DNA of 64,000 nucleotides from Variovorax sp. WS11 (GCF_010499245.1 NZ_JAAGOW010000001.1:2790001-2854000), one strand, 5' to 3'; positions 50,154 through 62,598 are shown, numbered from the stretch's first letter. Translations and numbers: made by a program. The notes: a model not told the origin generated them from the letters alone.

Positions 50154-50684
50154 ATGACCAGCTTTGTCCACGTTGAACAACCGGCCACTCACCCGGGCGT
50201 CGCCCGCGCGGAAGCCGTCATCGATCAGATTCGCGCTGCCCGCCGCAGCTTCGACGGCGCGCGCGGCCTCGCAGCACTGCTGCTGGCGGCCATCGTCGCC
50301 TCGTTGCTCGTTGTCGCCGACAAGCTCATGTCGACCTGGAACGACGGCGGCCTGCTCGTCGCCTGGCTCGTGCTGTGGGGCGTGGCCTTCGCAACGCTCG
50401 CCTTCTTCGCCGGTACCGCCCGCACGCTGGCCGTTCGCGCGGTCTCTGCGGCACGCAGCGCCGCTCGCCGACGCGCTGCGGCCCGTGCCGATGAGCAATT
50501 CCTGGCCTACGCCAAGCTCGACCCGCGCATCCTTCGCGAGCTGCAGGCGATCCGCACACGCCAGGAAGCAGACTCGGCCGAAGCGCCCGTGACCGCCTCT
50601 GCGCAATCGGCGAAGCTCGCCGACGACAGCGTGCCGACCTTGTACACGGCGCTGCGCCGCGTGAATCTGGGCCAGCACTACTGA
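50154..50684 (+). CDS. Two-helix membrane protein of unknown function, 176 aa
   Basis: I do not recognise the family. Two hydrophobic segments (GLAALLLAAIVASLLVVADK, LLVAWLVLWGVAFATLAFFA) lie at about residues 38-90. They are flanked by basic, alanine-rich helices and followed by a ~60-residue cytoplasmic tail (DEQFLAYAKLDPRILRELQA). AGGAGGG precedes the ATG. The tail contains no recognisable enzyme motif. The gene is divergent from a LysR regulator and followed by a strong terminator, so it is monocistronic. Confidence 0.75.
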   Translation: MTSFVHVEQPATHPGVARAEAVIDQIRAARRSFDGARGLAALLLAAIVASLLVVADKLMSTWNDGGLLVAWLVLWGVAFATLAFFAGTARTLAVRAVSAARSAARRRAAARADEQFLAYAKLDPRILRELQAIRTRQEADSAEAPVTASAQSAKLADDSVPTLYTALRRVNLGQHY

Positions 50685-50700
50685 TCCCGCCGCGCCCATG

Positions 50701-50727
50701 AAAAAGCCGCCCTCGGGCGGCTTTTTT
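50701..50727. terminator. Intrinsic terminator, bidirectional
   Basis: GCCGCC-CTCG-GGCGGC (50706-50721) is a perfect stem flanked by five A on the left and six T on the right. It lies between the membrane protein gene (ending 50684) and the convergent pckG (ending 50742) and can serve both. Confidence 0.93.
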
Positions 50728-50741
50728 CTTTTGGGCCTCGG

Positions 50742-52589
50742 TCAGGCAGCGAGCCGCTGCTCGATCGCGGCCTTGGTCGCCGGCAGCTCCTTCGGCAGGT
50801 GATGCGCCAGCTGCTGGAACAGCTCGGCGTGCAGCTTCAGCTCGGCCTGCCAGGCCGCCTTGTCGATGTGGGTCACGGTGTCGAACTGCTCGGCGCTGAA
50901 GTCCAGGCCGGTCCAGTTGAGGTCTTCATAGCGCGGGCTGACGCCGAACACGTGCTCGGTGCCTTCGCCCTTGCCCTCGATGCGGTCGATCATCCACTTC
51001 AGCACGCGCATGTTCTCTCCGTAGCCCGGCCAGACGAACTTGCCGTCCGCGCCCTTGCGGAACCAGTTGGTGGTGTAGATCCGGGGCGCGCGCGTGCCCG
51101 CGGCCTCGAGCTTCTTGCCCAGGTCCAGCCAGTGCTGGAAGTAGTCGCTCATGTTGTAGCCGGCGAAGGGCAGCATCGCGAAGGGATCACGCCGCACCAC
51201 GCCCTGCTGGCCGCCCGCAGCGGCGGTGGTCTCGGAGCCCATGGTCGCGGCCATGTAGACACCCTCGACCCAGTTGCGCGCCTCGGTCACCAGCGGCACC
51301 GTGGTCGAGCGGCGGCCACCGAAGATGAAGGCGTCGATCGCCACACCCTTGGGGTCATCCCAGGCGTCGTCGAGCGCCGGGTTGTTGGCGGCGGCGACGG
51401 TGAAGCGTGCGTTCGGATGGGCGGCCTTGGCGCCGGTTTCCCTGGCGATGGCGGGCGTCCAGTCCTTGCCCTGCCAGTCGATCGCGTGCGCCGGGGCCTC
51501 GCCCATGCCTTCCCACCAGACGTCGCCGTCGTCGGTCAGCGCCACGTTGGTGAAGATCACGTCGTGGTCCAGGCTGGCCATGCAGTTCGGATTGGTCTGG
51601 ATGTTGGTGCCGGGCGCGACGCCGAAGTAGCCGGCTTCGGGGTTGATCGCATGCAGCTTGCCGTCGGCGCCGGGCTTGATCCAGGCGATGTCGTCGCCGA
51701 TGGTCGTCACCTTCCAGCCCTCGAAGCCGGCCGGGGGGATCAGCATCGCGAAGTTGGTCTTGCCGCAGGCGCTGGGGAAGGCCGCCGCCACGTGGTATTT
51801 CTTGCCCTCCGGATTGGTCACGCCCAGGATCAGCATGTGCTCGGCCAGCCAGCCTTCGTCGCGGCCCATGTTCGAGGCGATGCGCAGGGCGAAGCACTTC
51901 TTGCCCAGCAGCGCGTTGCCGCCGTAGCCCGAGCCGTAGCTCCAGATCTCGCGCGTCTCGGGGTAGTGGACGATGTACTTGGTCTTGTTGCAGGGCCAGG
52001 CCACGTCCTTCTCGCCGGCCTGCAGCGGCGCGCCGACCGTGTGCACGCAGGGCACGAACTCGCGCTCGGCGCCCAGCACGTCGTACACCGCCTTGCCCAT
52101 GCGGGTCATGATCTTCATGTTGACCGCCACGTAGGGGCTGTCGGACAGCTCGATGCCGATGTGCGCGATCGGCGAGCCCAGCGGGCCCATGCTGAAGGGC
52201 ACGACGTACATCGTGCGGCCCTTCATGCAGCCGTCGAACAGAGGCTGCAGCGTGGCGCGCATCTCGGCCGGCGCCATCCAGTTGTTGGTGGGGCCGGCGT
52301 CTTCCTTCTTCTCGGAGCAGATGAAGGTGCGGTCCTCGACGCGTGCGACGTCGCTCGGGTCGGAGCTCGCGAGGAAGGAGTTGGGCCGCTTGGCCGGGTT
52401 CAGCTTCTTGAAGGTGCCGGCGTCCACCAGCAGCTGGCACAGGCGCTCGTATTCCTCCTGGCTGCCATCGCACCAGTGGATGGCTTCGGGCTTGCACAGC
52501 GCGGCCATGTCCGCCACCCAGGCGATCAGCTTCGCGTTCTTGACGTACGAGGGTGCCTGCACGGCAAGGCCCTTGAGCGGTGCGTTCAT
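50742..52589 (-). CDS. pckG: Phosphoenolpyruvate carboxykinase (GTP)
   Basis: The enzyme converts oxaloacetate and GTP to PEP, GDP and CO2, the entry step of gluconeogenesis. The 615-residue length and motifs are those of the GTP-dependent family: kinase-1a P-loop [15 protein letters not shown] (residue ~270), [13 protein letters not shown] (kinase-2) and [20 protein letters not shown] (guanine site). The ATP-dependent family is shorter and lacks this block. The gene is monocistronic with a good intrinsic terminator. A 181-bp gap upstream leads to a small membrane protein gene on the same strand. Confidence 0.97.
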   Translation of the reverse strand: MNAPLKGLAVQAPSYVKNAKLIAWVADMAALCKPEAIHWCDGSQEEYERLCQLLVDAGTFKKLNPAKRPNSFLASSDPSDVARVEDRTFICSEKKEDAGPTNNWMAPAEMRATLQPLFDGCMKGRTMYVVPFSMGPLGSPIAHIGIELSDSPYVAVNMKIMTRMGKAVYDVLGAEREFVPCVHTVGAPLQAGEKDVAWPCNKTKYIVHYPETREIWSYGSGYGGNALLGKKCFALRIASNMGRDEGWLAEHMLILGVTNPEGKKYHVAAAFPSACGKTNFAMLIPPAGFEGWKVTTIGDDIAWIKPGADGKLHAINPEAGYFGVAPGTNIQTNPNCMASLDHDVIFTNVALTDDGDVWWEGMGEAPAHAIDWQGKDWTPAIARETGAKAAHPNARFTVAAANNPALDDAWDDPKGVAIDAFIFGGRRSTTVPLVTEARNWVEGVYMAATMGSETTAAAGGQQGVVRRDPFAMLPFAGYNMSDYFQHWLDLGKKLEAAGTRAPRIYTTNWFRKGADGKFVWPGYGENMRVLKWMIDRIEGKGEGTEHVFGVSPRYEDLNWTGLDFSAEQFDTVTHIDKAAWQAELKLHAELFQQLAHHLPKELPATKAAIEQRLAA

Positions 52590-52770
52590 AGAGTCTCCTA
52601 AGTTGAAAATCGTCTTTCCGAACGGGGCTCAGGGGCCGGGGGGCACCGAGGTCCGTTGGAAAAAACGTTTCCCGTCTCGGGAGAGGAGGGATCCGCGCAC
52701 CCCGAAGCGGAGTCCGCAATCCTGGAACGGCGGCGGTCCTCGCGGTGTCCGCCGCTGCCGCAGCCGGGTG

Positions 52771-52923
52771 TCAGGCCATGTAGACGGCGATGGAGGCCAG
52801 CAGCAGCATCAAAACCCCGCCGGCGATGGGCAACACCAGGGGCATGAGGGGAACGATCGACTCGACCGCGTCGGCCTCGACGGCGGCGGACTTGGCCGGA
52901 TCGACAGGAGTGGGATTGGACAT
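52771..52923 (-). CDS. Small single-helix membrane protein, 50 aa
   Basis: The peptide starts MSNPTPVDPAKSAAVEADAV, an acidic, proline-containing lead, and ends with one hydrophobic helix (IAGGVLMLLLASIAVYMA) at the C-terminus, like a tail-anchored micropeptide. An upstream in-frame ATG at 52956 would add 11 unrelated residues. I do not recognise a family. It sits between ilvA and pckG on the same strand, with nothing else in the gap. Confidence 0.6.
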   Translation of the reverse strand: MSNPTPVDPAKSAAVEADAVESIVPLMPLVLPIAGGVLMLLLASIAVYMA

Positions 52924-53003
52924 GGTTATTCCTCGGGTACGCAAAACTGAGACCATTTTACCGACCGACTCGAGCGCCCCGGTCTAGGGGCTTGCCAGCA
53001 CAC

Positions 53004-54203
53004 TCAGCGCTGCTCGTTTGCCTCGAGCCCGGCCTTGCGCAGGGCCTCGAGCACCGCCGTCAGATGGGCACGTCCGCGGGTCTGCAACACCAGCTCGATG
53101 TCCACGTTCTGCGCCGCCAGCATGGTGAAGGCGCGCTGGTGGTGAACCTCGTCGACGTTGGCGCCCGCTTCCGCCACAGTGGCCGTGATCTGGGCCAACG
53201 AGCCCGGAACGTCCCGCGCGCTGACGCGCACGCGGGCGAGCCGGCCGGCACGCACCATGCCGCGTTCGATGATCGCCGCCAGCAGCAGCGGATCGATGTT
53301 GCCGCCCGAAAGAACCAGCCCGACCCGCTTGCCCTTGAAGCGCTCGGGATGCCGGATCAGCGCCGCCAGCCCGGCCGCCCCAGCGCCCTCGACCAGCGTC
53401 TTCTCGATTTCCAGCAGCATTAGCACCGCCTGCTCGATGTCGCCTTCGTCGACCAGCAGCAGGTCGTTCACCTGCTCGCTGATGATGGCCTGCGTCAGCA
53501 CGCCCGGCGTGCCGACGGCGATGCCCTCGGCGATGGTGCTCTGCCCCAGCGGATGGTTCGTGCCCTGCACGGCGTTGACCATGGTGGGGAAGCGCCGCGT
53601 CTGCACCCCCACGATCTCGATGCCCGGCTGCCGCGCCCGGGCCGCCAGCGCCATGCCGGCGATCAGCCCCCCGCCGCCCACCGACACCACCAGGGCGTCG
53701 AGCCGCGGCGCCACGGCCAGCATCTCGAGGGCCACGGTGCCCTGCCCGGCGATGATCGCCTCGTCGTCGTAGGGGTGGACGAAGGCCAGGCCTTCCTGCT
53801 CCGCCAGCGCCAGGGCATGGGCGCGCGCCGCGTCCAGCGTGTCGCCGTGCAGCACCACCTCGGCGCCGAAGCCGCGGGTGCGCTCGATCTTCACGCCCGG
53901 GGTAAAGCGCGGCATGACGATCAGGGCCCGCAAGCCCAGGCGCTGGGCGTGGTAGGCCACCCCCTGGGCGTGGTTGCCGGCCGACATCGCGATCACGCCC
54001 CGGACGCCCTTTTCCGACAGGTCGACCAACTTGTTGCAGGCCCCGCGCTCCTTGAAGGAGGATGTGAACTGCAGGTTCTCGAATTTGAGGAAGACCTGCG
54101 CGCCGACGATCTCGGACAGCGTGCGCGATTCCACACAGGGCGTATCGAGCACCTGCCCTCGCAGGCGCTCGGCGGCGCGTTCGATGTCGTCGATTCCAAG
54201 CAT
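53004..54203 (-). CDS. ilvA: Threonine ammonia-lyase with C-terminal ACT domain
   Basis: The 399-residue PLP enzyme deaminates threonine to 2-oxobutanoate for isoleucine synthesis or catabolism. The cofactor Lys is in FTSSFKERGACNK (residue ~51), the Asn loop is MSAGNHAQGVAYHA, and the phosphate loop is VSVGGGGLIAGMAL. A single ACT domain (RVSARDVPGSLAQITATVAE, from ~325) matches the ~400-residue form rather than the 500-residue two-ACT enzyme of E. coli. The start ATG 54203 is chosen; 54212 adds three residues. An AAA+ ATPase gene is divergent. Confidence 0.92.
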   Translation of the reverse strand: MLGIDDIERAAERLRGQVLDTPCVESRTLSEIVGAQVFLKFENLQFTSSFKERGACNKLVDLSEKGVRGVIAMSAGNHAQGVAYHAQRLGLRALIVMPRFTPGVKIERTRGFGAEVVLHGDTLDAARAHALALAEQEGLAFVHPYDDEAIIAGQGTVALEMLAVAPRLDALVVSVGGGGLIAGMALAARARQPGIEIVGVQTRRFPTMVNAVQGTNHPLGQSTIAEGIAVGTPGVLTQAIISEQVNDLLLVDEGDIEQAVLMLLEIEKTLVEGAGAAGLAALIRHPERFKGKRVGLVLSGGNIDPLLLAAIIERGMVRAGRLARVRVSARDVPGSLAQITATVAEAGANVDEVHHQRAFTMLAAQNVDIELVLQTRGRAHLTAVLEALRKAGLEANEQR

Positions 54204-54325
54204 GGGCGGCATTGTGGACGGAATCGCAACATCCGGGTTTTTACTGTCCCCGAGTCTTCCCCAAGCCAAAACTCTGCGCTATGGTCGCGATCAGTTTCCG
54301 TGTTCTCCTAGCTGGGGGTTGCTCG

Positions 54326-56647
54326 ATGGTCAAGCGTTCCGGTACCGATGTCGTGGCCGCGGCTTCCCGCGGTCATGCATTGCCGTCGCCCGGACTCAAG
54401 GAAGCGCCGGTGCTCGAGCTCATGTGCTCGCACTTCGTGCTCACCCTGGCGGCCAAGCAGGGCCCGCGCTTCAACGTGCGGCGCGACCTCAACGGCCTGC
54501 TCTCGCTGACCGGCCGCCACCTGGTCTGGCCGCTGGCCGTGCTGCAGCGCCTGCGCGAATTCCTCGGCCGCCGCTGCGCTGGCAACGATGTCTGGAAAGG
54601 CGTCGAGCATTTCGACGGCCGCACGCTGCTGGAGCGCCACGGCGTCTGGCGCGGCCCCTACGAGGAAGGCACGCTCTTCTTCTACCTCGACGAATACGCC
54701 AAGGACCAGCCCAAGGACCTGCTCTCCGTGCTGTCGGCCACACGCGACTGGCTCACCCATGCGCTGCGCAAGCAGTCGACGCTGGTCGAGAAGAACATCG
54801 ATGCGCTCGCCGGCCTGCTGCAGCTCAACAAGGCCGAGCGCGCGCTGCTGCTCTACGGCACCCTGGCGCGCTACCAGCGCGACCTGCGCTCGCTGCTGGT
54901 GGAGTTCAAGGTCAACAACGCGCCCGAGGCCTATGCCGCGATCGCCGAGGTTGCCGGCGTCAATGCCAGCGACGTGGGCGAGGCGCTGCGCGCCGGCTCG
55001 CGGCTGGAGCGCATCGGCCTGGTCGAGAACCTGATCTCCGAGCACAACATCACCGACCTCGCCGACCTGATGAAGGTCAGCGAAAAGCTGCCACCCGTGC
55101 TGATGCGCGAGTACCGCGACCACAACGAGCTGATGGCCGTGTTCACGCGGCCCTCGGCCAAGAGCGCGCTCGCAGTGCACGACTTCGCATTCGTCCAGGA
55201 AGACGCGCAGATGCTCGTCACCCTGCTCTGCGCGGCAGTGGCGCGCAAGGAACCGGGCGTGAACGTGCTGCTCTACGGCCCGCCCGGCACCGGCAAGACC
55301 GAGCTCGCGAAGGTGGTGGCGCAGGCCGCGGGCCTGGAGCTCTTCGAAGTGGAGTACGCCGACCGCGACGGCAATTCGCTGTCGGGCCGCGACCGCTACC
55401 GCTCGCTGCAGATCGCGCAGGTTTTCTTGAAGGGCAGCGCGCAGGCGGCACTGCTGTTCGACGAGGTCGAGGACGTGTTCCCGCCGATCAGCACCGAGGC
55501 GGCCCAGCTCATGGCACGCGCCGAGCAGGTCCCCGCTTCCGCCAGCGGCAGCGTCAGCGGCAAGGCCTGGGTCAACCAGATCCTCGAATCCAATGCCGTG
55601 CCCACGATCTGGGTGACCAACCGCATCGAGCAGATCGACCCGGCCTTCCGGCGCCGCTTCGCCTACCACCTGGAGCTCAAGTCGCCGCCGCCGGGCGCGC
55701 GCGAGCAACTGGTGCGCAAGACACTCGAGGGCGTGGCCGTGTCCGAGGCCTTCACCGCCAAGCTGGCCGCCCGCAAGGGCCTCACGCCGGCGCAGATCCG
55801 CACCGCGGTGCGCTTCGCGGGGCTGGCCATGTCCGAGGGCACCTCCATCGAGAGCCTGATCGAGCGCCAGCTGCGCAATGCCGACCTCGCGCTCGGCACG
55901 CAGGGCGGCTTGGGCGCGCGCCGCAGCGTCACCACCTACGACCTCGACATGCTCAACGTCGAGAGCCGCTTCGAGATCCCGCGCATCGTCGAGGCGCTCA
56001 AGGCGCGCGGCCACGGCACCCTGTGCTTCTATGGAGCCCCCGGCACCGGCAAGACCGCGCTGGCCGAGCACATGGCGCGGGCCATCGGCCGCCCGCTGAT
56101 CATCAAGCAGGCGAGCGACCTGATGAGCAAGTACGTCGGCGAAACCGAGCAGAACATGGCCGCCATGTTCAGGGAGGCCGAGGCCGAGCAGGCGATCCTC
56201 CTGCTCGACGAGGCCGACAGCTTCCTGCAGGACCGCCGCGGCGCCCAGCGCACCTACGAGGTGACCGAGGTCAACGAGATGCTGCAGGGCATGGAGCGCT
56301 TCGACGGCATCTTCGTCTGCACCACCAACCTGCTCGACCGGCTCGACCAGGCGGCGCTGCGACGCTTCACCTTCAAGATCAAGTTCATGCCGCTGACGCC
56401 GGTGCAGCGCGAGCGCATGTTCGTCACCGAGGCGCTGGACGGCGATGCCGCCGGCCTGACGAACGAGCGACAGCAGCGTCTGGCCAGGCTGCAGCAGCTG
56501 TGCCCCGGCGATTTCGCGGCCGTGAAACGCCAGACGGATATCCTTGCCGTCGCGTTCTCGGCCGACGAGTTCCTGGACCAGCTCGAGGCCGAGCACCGCA
56601 TCAAGCCCGAGGTGCGCGAATCGCGCGGCATGGGCTTCGTTCACTGA
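54326..56647 (+). CDS. Double-AAA+ ATPase of unknown function
   Basis: The 773-residue protein has an N-terminal ~300-residue alpha-helical region without a recognised domain and two AAA+ modules. Module 1 has Walker A GPPGTGKTELA (residue ~318), Walker B ALLFDEVED (~376) and an arginine-finger-like DPAFRRRFAYHLEL. Module 2 has GAPGTGKTALA (~569), ILLLDEADSF (~623) and DQAALRRFTFKIKF. Both modules look active. Such CDC48-like chains remodel proteins, and the target is unknown. GGGGG precedes the ATG at 54326. It is divergent from ilvA and followed by two S41 peptidase genes, which suggests protein quality control. Confidence 0.82.
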   Translation: MVKRSGTDVVAAASRGHALPSPGLKEAPVLELMCSHFVLTLAAKQGPRFNVRRDLNGLLSLTGRHLVWPLAVLQRLREFLGRRCAGNDVWKGVEHFDGRTLLERHGVWRGPYEEGTLFFYLDEYAKDQPKDLLSVLSATRDWLTHALRKQSTLVEKNIDALAGLLQLNKAERALLLYGTLARYQRDLRSLLVEFKVNNAPEAYAAIAEVAGVNASDVGEALRAGSRLERIGLVENLISEHNITDLADLMKVSEKLPPVLMREYRDHNELMAVFTRPSAKSALAVHDFAFVQEDAQMLVTLLCAAVARKEPGVNVLLYGPPGTGKTELAKVVAQAAGLELFEVEYADRDGNSLSGRDRYRSLQIAQVFLKGSAQAALLFDEVEDVFPPISTEAAQLMARAEQVPASASGSVSGKAWVNQILESNAVPTIWVTNRIEQIDPAFRRRFAYHLELKSPPPGAREQLVRKTLEGVAVSEAFTAKLAARKGLTPAQIRTAVRFAGLAMSEGTSIESLIERQLRNADLALGTQGGLGARRSVTTYDLDMLNVESRFEIPRIVEALKARGHGTLCFYGAPGTGKTALAEHMARAIGRPLIIKQASDLMSKYVGETEQNMAAMFREAEAEQAILLLDEADSFLQDRRGAQRTYEVTEVNEMLQGMERFDGIFVCTTNLLDRLDQAALRRFTFKIKFMPLTPVQRERMFVTEALDGDAAGLTNERQQRLARLQQLCPGDFAAVKRQTDILAVAFSADEFLDQLEAEHRIKPEVRESRGMGFVH

Positions 56648-56693
56648 GACAGCACGCCGTCGCGCCGGGCGCCGGCGCGCGAGGGAGATCTTC

Positions 56694-58268
56694 ATGGAGT
56701 TTGGATTGCAGCGCCTGGCTGCGCTGTTGGCAGTGTGCGCGGCCGCTGTGGCGTTGACCGCCTGCGGGGGCGGGGGAGGAGGCGGCGGCGGCGCCTTCTT
56801 GCCGCTGGCCGCGACGCCGCAGCAGCCAGCCGCATCCACGGCCGAGGACGATGCCATCGTCGCTTCCTCCAGCGTCGCCGGCCTCTGCGCCGCGCCGCGC
56901 ACCGGCATCGATCCGGACACGGGCGCCGCCTTCATCGACCGCCTCGGCACCAGCGTCGACGAGAAGCGCTGGGTGCGCGGCTGGATCGACGAAACCTACC
57001 TCTGGTTCGACGAGGTGCCGACGACGCTGGCATCGAAGGACTACGCCACGCCGATCGCGTGGTTCAGCGTGCTCAAGACGCCCAAGCTCACGGCTTCAGG
57101 CCGCGCCAAGGACCGCTTCCACTTCACGCAGGACACGGCCGCCTATCGCGCGCTCTCGCAGGGCGGCGTGGATGTCGGTTATGGCCTCGAGCTTGCCTTC
57201 CTGAGCGCATCGCCGCCGCGAGACGTGCGCGTGGCCTACACCGAGCCCAACTCGCCGGCAGCGCAGGCTAGCATCGTGCGCGGCACGCGCCTCGTGGAGA
57301 TCGACGGCATCGACGTCGCCAACGGCAGCGACACCACGAAGCTCAACGCCGGGCTTGCGCCGGCGCGCGAGGGCGAAGCCCACACCTTCAAGCTGCGTGC
57401 GCCCGACGGCACCGAGCGCACGCTCTCGATGGCCGCTGCGCGCGTCACGCGCGTTCCGGTGCAGAACGTGAAGACCATCGCCACCGCCAGCGGGCCCGTG
57501 GGCTACATGCAGTTCAACGACCATCTGGCGACCGCGGAGGCGGCGCTGATCGCGGCAGTGAACCAACTGCAAGGTGCCGGCATCGTCGATCTCGTCATCG
57601 ACATGCGCTACAACGGCGGCGGCCTGCTCGATGTCGCAAGCGAACTGGCCTCCATGGTCAGCTCGGGGGGCGCGACCAGCGGCGCCGTGTTCGAACGCCT
57701 CCTCTTCAACAGCAAGAACCCGTTTCGCCTGGCACCCGCGCAGACCACCTTGCCCTTCCACGCGACGTCCCGCGGCTTCTCCACTCCGGCCGGGCAGGCG
57801 CTGCCGCGCCTGGGCCTCTCGCGCGTCACCGTGCTTGCCGGCCCCGACACCTGCTCCGCCAGCGAATCGGTGATCAACAGCCTGCGCGGCGTCGGCGTCA
57901 CCGTCAACCTGGTCGGCGGCGCCACTTGCGGCAAGCCCTATGGCTTCCTGCCGCAGGACAACTGCGGCACCACCTATTTCGCGATCCAGTTCCAGGGCGT
58001 CAACAACCAGAGCTTCGGCGACTACGGCGATGGCTTCGCGCCGACCTGCGCGGTGGCCGACGATTTCGACCACGCGCTGGGCGACCCGGCGGAAGCGCGG
58101 CTGGCTGCGGCGCTGACCTTCCGCAGCAGCGGGACCTGCCCGACGGCGGGGTCGAGCAAGGCCGAGCTCGCGCTGCGCAAGTCGGAGGCGCAGGGCACGC
58201 CGTATCTCGTGCGTTCGCCGGCCCGGGAGAGTCGGCTGGTCGTGACGGGGCCGCCGACGCAGCCTTAG
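56694..58268 (+). CDS. S41-family peptidase lipoprotein, copy 1
   Basis: The 524-residue protein has a lipoprotein signal (VCAAAVALTAC, lipidated Cys) followed by a run of glycine. A PDZ domain (GTRLVEIDGIDVANG, ~200-290) precedes the tail-specific protease core with [12 protein letters not shown] and the nucleophile region [14 protein letters not shown] catalytic Lys downstream is probable but not assigned. It should cut unstructured proteins in the periplasm. GAGGGAGA precedes the ATG. A very similar gene follows, so this is a tandem duplication. Confidence 0.85.
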   Translation: MEFGLQRLAALLAVCAAAVALTACGGGGGGGGGAFLPLAATPQQPAASTAEDDAIVASSSVAGLCAAPRTGIDPDTGAAFIDRLGTSVDEKRWVRGWIDETYLWFDEVPTTLASKDYATPIAWFSVLKTPKLTASGRAKDRFHFTQDTAAYRALSQGGVDVGYGLELAFLSASPPRDVRVAYTEPNSPAAQASIVRGTRLVEIDGIDVANGSDTTKLNAGLAPAREGEAHTFKLRAPDGTERTLSMAAARVTRVPVQNVKTIATASGPVGYMQFNDHLATAEAALIAAVNQLQGAGIVDLVIDMRYNGGGLLDVASELASMVSSGGATSGAVFERLLFNSKNPFRLAPAQTTLPFHATSRGFSTPAGQALPRLGLSRVTVLAGPDTCSASESVINSLRGVGVTVNLVGGATCGKPYGFLPQDNCGTTYFAIQFQGVNNQSFGDYGDGFAPTCAVADDFDHALGDPAEARLAAALTFRSSGTCPTAGSSKAELALRKSEAQGTPYLVRSPARESRLVVTGPPTQP

Positions 58269-58334
58269 CCCGGTCACTGCGACAAGGCCGTGCAAGCGCG
58301 GCCGTCGATCGTCGCCCCCATGAAACCTGAACAA

Positions 58335-58361
58335 ATGTCACGCCTGCAACCTGCGTGACAT
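58335..58361. promoter_or_regulatory. 9-bp inverted repeat between the S41 paralogs
   Basis: ATGTCACGC and GCGTGACAT are exact inverse copies separated by nine bases, 62 bp before the start of the second peptidase gene. There is no T-tract. It could be an operator that lets the second copy be regulated apart from the first. Confidence 0.5.
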
Positions 58362-58422
58362 GAGGCCTCCTAGCATGCCCGCGGCACTGGCACTCCGCCG
58401 GCGCATCGCACCTGGAGGAAAG

Positions 58423-60065
58423 ATGGGGAGAATTCTCGAAAAGAAGGTCGCGCGGTCTGCAGTCTGCGCGGCATGGATCATCGCGCTGGGCGCCTGCGGG
58501 GGCGGCGGCAGTTGCGGCGCAGTGATGTTTCCGCCCATCGCAGCGGCGCCATCCCCGGTTCCCGAGATCCGGCTCCGGCTCCTGGCGAGTCCCCGACCCT
58601 GCGGTGCCCGAGCCGTCGGTCACCCTCCCGCCCCGACACCCATCCCGCAAGCCACCATCGTTCCGTCGGCTTCGGTGTCCGGCCAATGCGCCGCGCCGCA
58701 TCGCATCGACCCATCGACCAACGCCGCCTTCGCGGATCGCCAGGGCACCCTGGCCAACGAGAAAGACTGGGTGCGCGCCTGGATCGACGAGACCTACCTG
58801 TGGTTCGACGAGGTGTCCACCACCCTGCTCGCGCAGGACTACGCCACCCCCGTCTCCTACTTCGATGTGCTGAAGACACCGAAGCTCACCGCGTCAGGCA
58901 AACCCAAGGATCGCTTCCATTTCACCGCCAACACCGAGCAGGCGCGCGCACTGGCGCAGAACGGCACCGAAATCGGCTATGGCATGCAGCTCGCCTTCAT
59001 CGGCGCTTCGGCGCCGCGCGACATCCGCGTCGCGTTCACCGAGCCGGGTTCTCCGGCGGCACAGGCGGCTGTGGCTCGCGGTGATCGACTGATCGAGATC
59101 GACGGCATCGATGTCGTGAACGGGACGGATGTCGACGCACTCAATGCCGCGATCGCGCCCCAGCGCGCGGGAGAGCAGCACAGCTTCAAGCTGCGGGCGA
59201 ACGACGGCACCGAGCGCACCCTCACGCTCGCGTCGGCGTCGATCACTCGCGATCCCGTGCCGACGCTGAACGCCTTCAACATCGGCGGCGGCAAGTATGT
59301 CGGCTACTTGCTTTTCAACGAACACCTTGCCACAGCCGAATACTGGCTCACCTCCACGATGGAGCTATTCCGGACCATCGGCATCACCGATCTCGTGATC
59401 GACATGCGCTACAACGGCGGCGGCTATCTCGACATCGCGAGCGAGCTGGCCTACATGGTGAGCTCCAACGCGGCGACCCAGGGCAAGGCCTTCGAGCGAC
59501 TCCAGTACAACAGCAAGAATCCGTTCCAGTTGACGCCGGAGCAAGCCACCATGCCCTTCCATGGCGCCGCGCTCGGGTACTCGGTGGCTCCGGGATACGC
59601 GTTGCCGCAGCTCGGGCTGACGCGCGTCACTGTGCTCAGCGGCCCCGACACCTGCTCGGCCAGCGAGTCCGTCGTCAACAGCCTGCGTGGCATCGGCATC
59701 ACCGTCGACCTGGTCGGCGGCGGCACGTGCGGCAAGCCCTACGGCTTCACGCCGCAGGACAACTGTGGCACCAGCTATTACGCGATCCAGTTCCAGGGCG
59801 TCAACGACAAGGGCTTCGGCGACTACGGCGATGGCTTCAAGCCGACCTGTGCGGTGGTGGACGACTTCACGCACGAGCTCGGCGATCCGAAGGAAGCCCG
59901 GCTCGCAGTGGCATTGCATCTGCTCGGGGGCGGCGTCTGTCCCACCCCGGCATCGGCCAGCAAGACCGACATCGCGATGCGCAAGGCCGAGGCCGAGCGC
60001 GTGCCCTACCTGGTGCGCTCTCCGATCCTCGAGAACCGGCTGCTCCGCCCCGGGCGCCAGCCAGG

Positions 60066-60069
<4 letters not shown>
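58423..60069 (+). CDS. S41-family peptidase lipoprotein, copy 2
   Basis: This 548-residue paralog of the gene just upstream has the same order: lipobox ALGAC, short GGGGS linker, PDZ ([15 protein letters not shown]), [12 protein letters not shown] and [17 protein letters not shown]. The ~45-residue proline/arginine-rich stretch after the lipobox differs from copy 1. GGAGGAAAG lies directly before the ATG at 58423, a far better signal than upstream ATGs. Its stop overlaps the recQ stop by four bases, tail to tail. Retention of both active sites suggests two different substrates or conditions. Confidence 0.85.
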
Positions 60070-61949
<1,880 letters not shown>

Positions 61950-62136
61950 GGGGTTGACACCGACGGCGTGATGATTTCGGGAGGAGGCTGACCGGCACCG
62001 CATTGGGCGCCGAAAACTGATTGTCGCTTGAGCCGCCGTCACAAAAAGTCAGGTCGCCGGCGGAGTGTCCAGGACACGATTGTTACCAACTGATCAGGTG
62101 AACTTCCTTTGTTCGATCTGATGAGGAGACGGGCCC

Positions 62137-62598
62137 ATGAGTAGTGAAGACTATGTCGAGCTGGTTCAGGATCTTTGCGAGGAGCTGGAACTCGGCGACG
62201 CCGGCGAGTTCCTGGATCGGGGCTTGCTGCAGGTGAACGACACGTTGGTCGCCATCGAGTATCTCGAGGAGCGCGATGAAATTCGCCTGCTCGCGGATCT
62301 CGGAGAGATCGAGGAAGGCATCGACCGGCACGCGATGCTGGAGCTGCTCCTGGAAGCCAACCTCGGCAACACCAGCTTGTATTTGCCGACTTTCAGCGTG
62401 CACCCCGAGAACCATCACCCCGTGGTGGCCTACCACATCCCTCTGCCGGTCTTGCTGGAGGAAGACGTCGATCTCGCATTCGTGCTCACGGAGCAGCTGA
62501 TCCCGTTGCTGGACGATTGGAAGCTCAGGTTGCAGGAGGCACTCGACAGTGATTCATCCGGTGTCGACCCCTTGCCTCTTCCTGGCTCGTTGGTTTGA
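62137..62598 (+). CDS. CesT-like type III secretion chaperone candidate, copy 1
   Basis: This 153-residue, strongly acidic protein is probably a homodimeric chaperone. The order matches class I type III secretion chaperones: an N-terminal helix (EDYVELVQDLCEELEL), strands around TLVAIEYLEERDEIRLLADL, MLELLLEANLGNTSLYLPTF (compare the family LLxANxxxxxxG), then HPVVAYHIPLPVL and a last helix LTEQLIPLLDDWKLRLQEA. GAGGAG lies upstream. A paralog at 62919 shares start, length and these blocks. The family call is from pattern alone. GC is well below the window average. Confidence 0.6.
   Translation: MSSEDYVELVQDLCEELELGDAGEFLDRGLLQVNDTLVAIEYLEERDEIRLLADLGEIEEGIDRHAMLELLLEANLGNTSLYLPTFSVHPENHHPVVAYHIPLPVLLEEDVDLAFVLTEQLIPLLDDWKLRLQEALDSDSSGVDPLPLPGSLV

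Noticed and set aside
54308..56950. An 880-codon open frame opposite the AAA+ ATPase
   Set aside because: It is antisense to a clear double-AAA gene, has biased composition and no domain, and is a GC-rich shadow.
62042..62136. A PIP box (TTCGC-N15-TTCGC) before the chaperone-like genes
   Set aside because: Only a single TTCG occurs near 62116. No second half is correctly spaced.
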